From a virus, in IMG/VR virus record IMGVR_UViG_3300024259_000046, positions 1-52,290 of that record: 52,290 nt of DNA; one strand, given 5' to 3'. Below, in pieces: positions 46,515 to 52,290 of the stretch. Made by a program: the position numbers and the translations under genes. The notes beneath the pieces were generated by a model. That model saw nothing but the letters and a program-made list of their open reading frames with translations, was not told the DNA's origin and searched no databases. The first letter of the stretch is position 1, and each line of letters starts with the position of its first letter.

Positions 46515-47903
46515 ATGTCAAGGCGAACGATGGCAGACATGCACAAATACCAGTGGACTATGATCGACTGGGTACTGAACAACCCCAAGTGCGCTCTATG
46601 GGCGGGCGTGGGGCTAGGCAAGACTGTTGTCGCACTCTCCGCAATCAACACCCTGTTGTTGCGTAAGACCATCAACAAAGTTCTAATCGTTGCACCTTTG
46701 AGGGTCGCCACTAACGTGTGGCCCTCAGAGATCAACGCTTGGGAGCATCTTAAGCACTTACGTTCCGCTCTTATTCGTGGGACGCCAGCGCAACGCAAAG
46801 AACAACTCAACTCCAGTGCAGAAATTCATCTTATTAACAAAGAACTTCTACCGTGGTTGATCGACGAATGTTCTGATCGGAACGAATGGCCTTATGACCT
46901 TACCGTTCTCGATGACTCGTCTGCGCGCAATTCCAAAACAAAACGTTTCAAATCTCTTCGTATGGTCAGGCCGCACATGCCCCGTCTTGTCGAGTTGAAC
47001 GCCACACCCGCACCCAATGGACTGCTTAACTTGTGGGGACCGATGTTCCTTATCGACGGTGGAGAACGACTGGGCCGGACAATGACTTCTTATAAGAGAG
47101 CATATTTCGATGCCGATTATATGGGGTTCAATTTCACCTTAAAGCCGGGAGCGAGTGATGACATTTACACAGCGGTGCAGGACAGGTGCTTATCCCTTAC
47201 TAGTAACGATCATTTGGATTTACCCCCTTGCAACCATAACATTATTCCTCTGGTAATGGAGCCCGGTGTAAAAGAACAATACAAAGAACTCGAACGAGAA
47301 TTTGTATTAGAACTTGAAACTGGGTTAATCACTGCATCACAGGCGGCGGTGTTGAGCAACAAGTTGATCCAATTTTGTAGTGGGGCGGTTTACACCGAGC
47401 CTGATATATGGACTACCGTTCATAACCAAAAGATGGAAGCACTCAAGGAACTGGTTGACGAAATGGCGGGACAGCCATTGCTCATTGCTTATAACTATAG
47501 GCATGAGTTAGATCGTCTCCGTTCCGAGTTCCCCAGTGGCCGTGTCCTAGACACGAAGCAAGACGAAGATGATTGGAACGCGGGCTCTGTCCCACTGATG
47601 TTCGTTCATCCACAATCTTGCGGCCACGGGTTAAATTTGCAATATGGGGGTTGCAATTTGGTTTGGTATAGTTTAACGTGGAACCTTGAACTGTTCGATC
47701 AGTTGATTGGACGGCTCGACAGGCAGGGGCAGACGAAACCTGTATTTGTTCACATGTTTATTTTTGATGACACGATTGAAGCATTAATGGTACGAAGATT
47801 GCAGGATAAGTCAGTGACGCAGGACGAATTATTAACTGCTATGAAAGAGGAACACAAATTTAAACTGAACCCGGAGTTACTGGCAACACAACCTTTCATA
47901 TAG
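46515..47903 (+). CDS. SNF2-family helicase/ATPase
   Basis: 462 aa. Motif I A-G-V-G-L-G-K-T near 34-41; Ia I-V-A-P-L-R-V-A; motif II V-L-D-D-S-S near 134 (D-D-S-S in place of D-E-A-H/D-E-S-S); motif III L-N-A-T-P-A-P near 160; motif V/VI N-L-Q-Y-G-G and Q-L-I-G-R-L-D-R-Q-G-Q near 395-410. Typical of the compact phage SNF2 proteins paired with VRR-NUC nucleases; likely remodels or unwinds branched DNA during replication and recombination. AGGAGACAGG lies upstream of ATG. Confidence 0.9.
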   Translation: MSRRTMADMHKYQWTMIDWVLNNPKCALWAGVGLGKTVVALSAINTLLLRKTINKVLIVAPLRVATNVWPSEINAWEHLKHLRSALIRGTPAQRKEQLNSSAEIHLINKELLPWLIDECSDRNEWPYDLTVLDDSSARNSKTKRFKSLRMVRPHMPRLVELNATPAPNGLLNLWGPMFLIDGGERLGRTMTSYKRAYFDADYMGFNFTLKPGASDDIYTAVQDRCLSLTSNDHLDLPPCNHNIIPLVMEPGVKEQYKELEREFVLELETGLITASQAAVLSNKLIQFCSGAVYTEPDIWTTVHNQKMEALKELVDEMAGQPLLIAYNYRHELDRLRSEFPSGRVLDTKQDEDDWNAGSVPLMFVHPQSCGHGLNLQYGGCNLVWYSLTWNLELFDQLIGRLDRQGQTKPVFVHMFIFDDTIEALMVRRLQDKSVTQDELLTAMKEEHKFKLNPELLATQPFI

Positions 47904-47913
47904 GAAAATAAAA

Positions 47914-49164
47914 ATGCCTATCAAACAAGTAATCCATAACAAAGACACAAGCGTACCGGTAAAAATCTGGACTGATGATCTTGACGACAAAACGTTAGCA
48001 CAACTCCAAAATCTCACTACCTTACCTTTTGTCCACAAGCATGTTGCCGTTATGCCAGACGCCCATCTGGGTATCGGGTGTACCATTGGGACTGTCTTGC
48101 CTACTTACAAAGCGATCATCCCGGCGGCGGTGGGAGTTGACATTGGTTGTGGTATGTCCGCAATCAAAACGAACCTCCATGCTAACGATCTGCCGGAGTC
48201 AATGACGGAAATTCGTCAGAAGATTGAACGCGCTGTACCAACCGGTTTCCGCGGTCATACCGAGGATTTGGAACTGGACTTCGAACACAACCTGATGCAG
48301 TTCGCTAACAGACGTTTCGATCCGATGGCGTTGTTCGCATCACAATCTGTTGTCAATTATTTCTTCAAACAAAATGACCCGGAAGAAGTTTTCGAGATTA
48401 AAGCTAAGAACTGGAGAGCACAACTTGGTTCGCTGGGCGGGGGCAATCACTTTATTGAGATTTGTTTAGACGAGAACGATGATGTCTGGGTAATGATCCA
48501 CAGTGGTTCCCGCGGTGTGGGGAATACCATTGGGCGTACGTTCATCCAACGGGCGAAGGAAGATATGATCAAACATCATATCACCAACTTGCCTGATGTT
48601 GACCTGTCGTACCTGTCAGAAGGAACTGACAACTATGACGAGTATATCGAGGCTGTCAGTTGGGCTCAGGAGTACGCAAAATTGAACAGACGGGTGATGC
48701 TAACCCTCATATTCAAAGAACTGGCGCACTTCTTCCCAACGGTTGCTGTCAAGGATGGTGCGTTCGATTGCCATCATAACTATGTCACGATGGAGAATCA
48801 TTATGGAAAAAACGTATGGGTTACGCGTAAAGGCGCAATTCGTGCCCGGGAAAACGACATGGGGGTCATACCCGGTTCAATGGGGGCCCAGTCGTTTATC
48901 GTACGAGGGAAGGGGAATCCGGAGGCGTTTCACTCTTGTTCCCATGGAGCAGGTCGTAAAATGTCTAGACGGGAAGCAATGCGCCTGTTTACTCTGGAAG
49001 ACGTTCGGGATCAAGTAGGTGACGTCAATATGGACCTCAGAAAAGGTTTCATCGACGAAGCCCCGGGCTCGTATAAAGATATTGCCACCGTGATGGAGAA
49101 TCAGGACGATTTGGTATCAATTGTGCATACATTAAAACAGATTGTTAATATCAAGGGGGACTGA
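47914..49164 (+). CDS. rtcB: RNA-splicing ligase RtcB
   Basis: 416 aa, near E. coli RtcB (408). V-A-V-M-P-D-A-H-L-G-I-G near 46, G-V-D-I-G-C-G-M near 74 (metal-binding Asp/Cys), L-G-G-G-N-H-F near 170, H-S-G-S-R-G-V-G near 190, and C-S-H-G-A-G-R-K with His344 as the GMP acceptor. It joins 2',3'-cyclic phosphate ends to 5'-OH ends using GTP and Mn2+, the ends left by anticodon nucleases and toxins. With the tRNA array and the RNA ligase at 49402 this points to tRNA repair. Confidence 0.95.
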   Translation: MPIKQVIHNKDTSVPVKIWTDDLDDKTLAQLQNLTTLPFVHKHVAVMPDAHLGIGCTIGTVLPTYKAIIPAAVGVDIGCGMSAIKTNLHANDLPESMTEIRQKIERAVPTGFRGHTEDLELDFEHNLMQFANRRFDPMALFASQSVVNYFFKQNDPEEVFEIKAKNWRAQLGSLGGGNHFIEICLDENDDVWVMIHSGSRGVGNTIGRTFIQRAKEDMIKHHITNLPDVDLSYLSEGTDNYDEYIEAVSWAQEYAKLNRRVMLTLIFKELAHFFPTVAVKDGAFDCHHNYVTMENHYGKNVWVTRKGAIRARENDMGVIPGSMGAQSFIVRGKGNPEAFHSCSHGAGRKMSRREAMRLFTLEDVRDQVGDVNMDLRKGFIDEAPGSYKDIATVMENQDDLVSIVHTLKQIVNIKGD

Positions 49165-49436
49165 TGAAAACATTTATATTTACTTTGCTGGGTCTTGCTA
49201 TTGTGGTCCCGGCGTATTTTCTTATTGACATGCAACGCAACCCCGGGCCCACTATGGCCGTGGAGGCCGACGAAGGTTTTAAGTGTAAAGTGCTTTACAA
49301 ATACCCGAAAGTGTGGCAATGTAGACATGAAAACGGATCGAACTTTTTGGTCGATCTGTACCTCACTCACAACGGCGTCGCCGTTATAGGAGAACAAGGC
49401 AATGGAAGACTACAAGAAGTTCCCAAAGATCGCTAG
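49164..49436 (+). CDS. Membrane-anchored or exported small protein (90 aa)
   Basis: N-terminal hydrophobic helix (F-I-F-T-L-L-G-L-A-I-V-V-P-A-Y-F-L-I) then a domain with K-C-K-V-L-Y and W-Q-C-R-H, two Cys that could pair in the periplasm. Overlaps rtcB by one base and the RNA ligase start by 35 bases. Unknown function. Confidence 0.5.
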   Translation: MKTFIFTLLGLAIVVPAYFLIDMQRNPGPTMAVEADEGFKCKVLYKYPKVWQCRHENGSNFLVDLYLTHNGVAVIGEQGNGRLQEVPKDR

Positions 49437-50082
49437 GCTAAACAAGCCTATCGTAATCACTGAAAAACTCGATGGTACAAATGCCCAAGTCGTAATCGGC
49501 GAGGATATGTCCGTTCGTGCGGGTAGCAAGAACCGTTGGCTCACCCCCGGCAAAGAGGACAACTACGGCTTCGCCGCGTGGGTTGAAGAAAACGAAGAGC
49601 AGTTGAAAGAACTCGGACCCGGGAACCACTGGGGGGAATGGTGGGGAGAAGGGATTCAACGGAACTATGGTATGGAACGTAAAGTTTTCAGTCTGTTTAA
49701 CACGGACAAATGGCTTGACGATGTTATGCGTCCAGACTGTTGTGATGTTGTACCGGTGCTGTGGACTTGTGAAGAATTTAGTTCAACTATCATCTGGCGC
49801 GCAATGGAAGATTTGCAGTTACGTGGCAGTGAAGCGGCTCGGAAGTATAGCATCGATTTTGCATCTCCAGAGGGTGTAGTGGTATTCCACACTGCCGCGA
49901 ACTTGTGCTTCAAAGTTCCCTTCGAAGAAACTCACAAGTACGAGAAGAAACAGAAGAACAAAAGTACGCACAAAGGTAACAAAGGCGACCGCAGAGTCAA
50001 GTTTGATGTGCTCGGGATGCCACAAGCGGGAGACCCGGGTAAGGCTCCCATTGATCGAAGAGCAAAAGAACACGTTTATTAA
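49402..50082 (+). CDS. RNA ligase (ATP-type, Rnl2-like)
   Basis: 226 aa, a minimal nucleotidyltransferase domain. Motif I T-E-K-L-D-G-T-N with catalytic Lys near 22; motif Ia A-G-S-K-N-R near 40; motif III V-F-S-L-F-N near 97; motif IV P-E-G-V-V-V near 168; motif V C-F-K-V near 181. It seals 5'-phosphate/3'-OH RNA ends, the reaction RtcB does not do, so the two ligases cover different breaks. No kinase-phosphatase partner is seen nearby. Starts after the shared module AGGAGAACAAGGCA. Confidence 0.88.
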   Translation: MEDYKKFPKIARLNKPIVITEKLDGTNAQVVIGEDMSVRAGSKNRWLTPGKEDNYGFAAWVEENEEQLKELGPGNHWGEWWGEGIQRNYGMERKVFSLFNTDKWLDDVMRPDCCDVVPVLWTCEEFSSTIIWRAMEDLQLRGSEAARKYSIDFASPEGVVVFHTAANLCFKVPFEETHKYEKKQKNKSTHKGNKGDRRVKFDVLGMPQAGDPGKAPIDRRAKEHVY

Positions 50083-50349
50083 TCGCCGCTAGATAGCTGA
50101 CCGTAAGTCGTAAGCGCAGGTCTGGGATACGAGGCGGCGAGGGGCTGGCCCTTTGCATAGGAAAAGGGACGTTGTGTGGTTCCGTATAATCAGATTACAC
50201 AAAGCGAAATCCAGCCCACAAAATACCCCAGTCTCCGGGGGCTTGCTAAAAACCGCGGGCGGGCGGGTCGGAGACACTAACCCAAAAGAGGCCAATGTCT
50301 AGCGGGGGTCCACAACAGCCCCCGCGGCCTTTAACCTTTAGGAGGAAAC
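50083..50349 (+). ncRNA. Structured intergenic RNA candidate D
   Basis: 267 bases without a good gene but with strong stems: GGGCTGG/CCAGCCC (50142-50148 with 50211-50217) enclosing CCCTTT/AAAAGGG and TTGTGT/ACACAA; GTCTCCG/CGGAGAC (50231-50237 with 50269-50275); and a final GCGGGGG/CCCCCGC hairpin. The first closing stem has the same sequence core as candidate B. Confidence 0.5.
50289..50333 (+). terminator. Possible terminator at end of RNA candidate D
   Basis: Nested AGGCC/GGCCT and GCGGGGG/CCCCCGC (50302-50308 with 50319-50325) followed by TTTAACCTTT. Good stem, weak T-run. Confidence 0.45.
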
Positions 50350-50628
50350 ATGAACGAGACAATTGTAGCGGCATACGTTTTATTACATGTAGTATTCTCA
50401 CCCCTTACCCCCGGTATGGACACCAGACTGGTGACCCACAAGGCGAAGATTATCGGGGAATCGTCTAACCTTAAACAGTGCCAAGCTAAAGAGCAAGGTA
50501 TGGTTATGTCTGAAAATTATGACCCGGCCACCAATACGTTCGGCTGTGTTATGATTGTCCACCCCACGCAGGAACAAAACATGCGTGACAAACATCATAA
50601 AGAGGAAGGCTCACACCATGATCATTAG
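50350..50628 (+). CDS. Small exported protein, His-rich tail (92 aa)
   Basis: N-terminal hydrophobic segment (I-V-A-A-Y-V-L-L-H-V-V-F), then a domain with K-Q-C-Q-A-K-E and F-G-C-V-M-I (two Cys) and a His/Asp/Glu tail (H-H-K-E-E-G-S-H-H-D-H) that could bind metal. AGGAGGAAAC upstream of ATG. Same layout as the 11909 and 51710 proteins. Function unknown. Confidence 0.55.
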   Translation: MNETIVAAYVLLHVVFSPLTPGMDTRLVTHKAKIIGESSNLKQCQAKEQGMVMSENYDPATNTFGCVMIVHPTQEQNMRDKHHKEEGSHHDH

Positions 50629-50869
50629 AACCAAAAATTCTGTCTACGAAGTCGAGACGACCGAAAACGAGGACGGCAACCAATTCAAGATCACCAAGAC
50701 CGAATCATTCAACCCGTTGTCAGTGTTCAACGAAGTGGGCCAAGTCCGCTACGCTACTCACATGGTGTTAGGCGTGGGACTGGGGGCCGTGTTCAGCGGC
50801 TGTGAGGTTACATCACTGACACCGTTGGGGATGTGGCACACTAGTGTTGTGGAGGCTATTGAGATATGA
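50618..50869 (+). CDS. Hypothetical protein (83 aa)
   Basis: ATG 50618 with GAGGAAGG 8 bases upstream; overlaps the previous gene by 11 bases. Beta-rich start (I-I-R-T-K-N-S-V-Y-E-V-E-T-T) and a Gly-rich hydrophobic middle (V-L-G-V-G-L-G-A-V-F-S-G). Ends with an ATGA overlap to the next gene. Not recognised. Confidence 0.52.
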   Translation: MIIRTKNSVYEVETTENEDGNQFKITKTESFNPLSVFNEVGQVRYATHMVLGVGLGAVFSGCEVTSLTPLGMWHTSVVEAIEI

Positions 50870-51084
50870 ACATGAGAAAAGTAACAATCAAAGTTGACAT
50901 GGATGTCGTACGCGGGCTCCGGGATCGCATGAAGCTCATGGGTTGGTCAACCTGTGAAACGGCTGAATGCGCGAAGATGGTAATGAGCGACGCTGACGAC
51001 GCCGTCCTTGATATGGTAAAGGAATTCATGGACGATTTTATTCAAGCTGATATTTCACAAGGGGACAAGAAATGCGGATGTTAA
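50866..51084 (+). CDS. Hypothetical protein with C-terminal CGC (72 aa)
   Basis: M-N-M-R-K-V-T-I-K-V-D-M-D-V-V-R-G-L-R resembles a ribbon-helix or small regulatory fold start, followed by W-S-T-C-E-T-A-E-C and an acidic helix; ends K-K-C-G-C. Coupled by ATGA to the previous gene. Unknown. Confidence 0.5.
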   Translation: MNMRKVTIKVDMDVVRGLRDRMKLMGWSTCETAECAKMVMSDADDAVLDMVKEFMDDFIQADISQGDKKCGC

Positions 51085-51329
51085 ATGATTACACACGCTG
51101 GTTTAAAATCTTCGCAGAGATGTACAAAGAAGATATAATTCTTGACAAAGATTTCCCCATTGGGGGGAAAATATTTGTTACATTCCTAATACCGCTGGTC
51201 ATACTCGGTGTGTTGGCTATCCTGTTCATGTTGATACCCAAAATCACAATAGTAATGTTGTCCACGCTGATTGTATTTGTGTGGTATGTATACTCCGAAC
51301 AGGAGAAAGCGGAGAATAAAGATGAATGA
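51072..51329 (+). CDS. Two-span membrane protein (85 aa)
   Basis: Two adjacent transmembrane helices, about residues 34-53 (F-V-T-F-L-I-P-L-V-I-L-G-V-L) and 57-74 (I-T-I-V-M-L-S-T-L-I-V-F-V-W), with charged ends. Overlaps the previous gene by 13 bases. ACAAGGGGACAAGAA before ATG. Could be a second holin or an exclusion protein; unknown. Confidence 0.55.
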   Translation: MRMLNDYTRWFKIFAEMYKEDIILDKDFPIGGKIFVTFLIPLVILGVLAILFMLIPKITIVMLSTLIVFVWYVYSEQEKAENKDE

Positions 51330-51720
51330 CAAAGAACTTGCTGAAAAAGTTGCTGAGAAGTTGGGGTGGTTATCTACAGGGCAAACAGGGTGGTATGTAC
51401 CAGAAGAAATGCTGGATTGGGATTACCCGGTAGATTGCATTATTCACGGCAGGGCTGTGTTTACATGGTCCACATTCGGCCTGATGGTTGAAGATGCTGA
51501 GAGGAGAGGGTGGAGGCTTAAGATCAACAGAGGATGGATTAGTTTTTACAAGCCAGCGATGTTTAATCAGAATGAAACTGATCCGCTTGAGTGGGATGCC
51601 ACCGTCAAAGCCTGTGCCTTAGCATACGTGGAGATACCAGATAAAACAAAGCCCGATGATGGCCCACGCAATATAGGCCAGTTTCACCGTAATGAAGGGG
51701 ATATACCAGATGTCGATTGA
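51322..51720 (+). CDS. Hypothetical protein (132 aa)
   Basis: ATG 51322 preceded by GGAGAATAAAG and overlapping the previous stop. L-A-E-K-V-A-E-K-L-G-W near the start, W-S-T-F-G-L-M-V-E-D-A-E-R-R-G-W near 55-70, W-D-A-T-V-K-A-C-A-L-A near 97. This W-x-T-F-G-L-M pattern recurs in phage hypothetical proteins that take a page of local substrate data; no function is known. Confidence 0.55.
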   Translation: MNDKELAEKVAEKLGWLSTGQTGWYVPEEMLDWDYPVDCIIHGRAVFTWSTFGLMVEDAERRGWRLKINRGWISFYKPAMFNQNETDPLEWDATVKACALAYVEIPDKTKPDDGPRNIGQFHRNEGDIPDVD

Positions 51721-51895
51721 ATTATATGTCTTTCTGTGGGCTTTTAAGCTCATGTTATTCATACCAGACGCCCCGGGGTACACCCCTGTGGCCGTGTTCG
51801 AGACCGCGCAGGAATGTCAGGCCAACAAGTCGGAAGATGTTGACGACCTGTGCGCTCGGCACATTTACTTTATTAATGAGGAGCAAACGAAATGA
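51710..51895 (+). CDS. Small exported protein (61 aa)
   Basis: ATG 51710 with AAGGGG 8 bases upstream. Hydrophobic N-terminus (Y-V-F-L-W-A-F-K-L-M-L-F-I), then V-F-E-T-A-Q-E-C-Q-A-N-K and D-L-C-A-R-H. The E-C-Q-A spacing resembles the 50350 protein. Its stop overlaps the pentapeptide gene start. Confidence 0.5.
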   Translation: MSIELYVFLWAFKLMLFIPDAPGYTPVAVFETAQECQANKSEDVDDLCARHIYFINEEQTK

Positions 51896-52290
51896 ATTTA
51901 GAAAAAACTTTATCTCTACACAAGGATTGGTTAAATGACAACACCGGTGGGCGAAGATGCAACCTGCAAGAGGCCTACCTGCAAGAGGCCTACCTGCAAG
52001 AGGCCAACCTGCAGGGGGCCAACCTGCGAGGGGCCAACCTGCGAGGGGCCAACCTGCAAGAGGCCTACCTGCAAGAGGCCTACCTGCAAGAGGCCAACCT
52101 GCAAGAGGCCTACCTGTGGGGGGCCAACCTGCAGGGGGCCAACCTGCAAGAGGCCAACCTGCAGGGGGCCAACCTGCGAGGGGCCAACCTGCAAGAGGCC
52201 AACCTGCGGGGGGCCAACCTGCAAGAGGCCAACATGCGGGGGGCCAACCTGCAAGAGGCCAACCTGCGGGGGGCCAAAAATTACACCCCT
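51892..52290 (+). CDS. Pentapeptide-repeat protein, truncated by window end
   Basis: 133 codons to the last base with no stop. Start overlaps the previous stop (ATGA). A short head M-N-L-E-K-T-L-S-L-H-K-D-W-L leads into about 22 pentapeptides of the A-N-L-x-x / A-Y-L-Q-E type (residues about 24-128). Family proteins form a right-handed quadrilateral beta-helix; some mimic DNA and inhibit gyrase, others are structural. The coding units are near-identical 15-bp repeats, so array length probably varies. Confidence 0.85.
   Translation, partial: MNLEKTLSLHKDWLNDNTGGRRCNLQEAYLQEAYLQEANLQGANLRGANLRGANLQEAYLQEAYLQEANLQEAYLWGANLQGANLQEANLQGANLRGANLQEANLRGANLQEANMRGANLQEANLRGAKNYTP
51964..52276. repeat. 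15-bp tandem repeat array
   Basis: Units such as AACCTGCAAGAGGCC and AACCTGCGAGGGGCC are repeated about 21 times with few variant positions. High DNA identity, not just protein identity, suggests recent expansion. Confidence 0.9.

Noticed and set aside
51931-52254. Minus-strand 107-aa frame of Q-V-G-P/L repeats
   Set aside because: It is the antisense of the 15-bp pentapeptide repeat array; repeats keep all frames open.

Overview
This window is most of the genome of a tailed, podovirus-like bacteriophage, apparently infecting a Gram-negative host. A T7-type structural block (terminase, head-tail connector, scaffold, major capsid protein, two tail tubular proteins, internal virion proteins, tail fibre) runs on the + strand from about 10.7 to 34 kb. 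Both window ends cut through genes: a primase-helicase on the left and a pentapeptide-repeat protein on the right. The replicon therefore extends beyond the window. The short, tightly coupled genes (many ATGA or TAATG overlaps) with strong Shine-Dalgarno sites are typical of a lytic phage. No integrase or lysogeny repressor was seen.

Layout. 0-3 kb: primase-helicase fragment and a MazZ-like dNTP diphosphohydrolase. 3-5.7 kb: AT-rich, leftward accessory genes (GP88-like three-gene operon, DUF932-like protein, small acidic protein inside an inverted repeat). 5.7-6.8 kb: non-coding control region with many dyad elements and a sigma70-like promoter. 6.8-7.6 kb: an HNH/GIY-YIG fusion nuclease. 7.6-10.6 kb: an array of about 25 tRNAs whose anticodons cover all 20 amino acids, with at least two internal promoters and one possible zinc-finger micro-gene. 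10.6-34 kb: packaging and virion genes; a strong promoter and two UUCG terminators bracket capsid-region genes. 34-36 kb: small membrane peptides, a strong terminator, and a T7-lysozyme-type amidase. 36-50 kb: DNA metabolism (DUF2800 Cas4-like nuclease, DUF2815 ssDNA-binding protein, PolA-type polymerase, VRR-NUC nuclease, SNF2 helicase), an SPFH membrane protein, a PRPP-synthetase-like/NAMPT-like pair, a 3-TM holin, and RNA repair enzymes (RtcB and an ATP-type RNA ligase). 50-52.3 kb: small, mostly exported or membrane genes and the pentapeptide-repeat gene.

How it fits together. The phage seems equipped to withstand translation- and metabolite-targeting defence. It carries a full tRNA complement plus two RNA-sealing enzymes that could repair cleaved tRNAs. 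Its Prs-NAMPT gene pair matches in layout the NAD+ rebuilding pathway (NARP1, Adps+Namat) that phages use against NAD-depleting immunity. Several intergenic spaces in the 36-50 kb region fold into strong nested stems and may be structured RNAs; one, at 45.9-46.1 kb, has mutually exclusive hairpins like an attenuator. Functional assignments rest on motifs read by eye; no database search was run.
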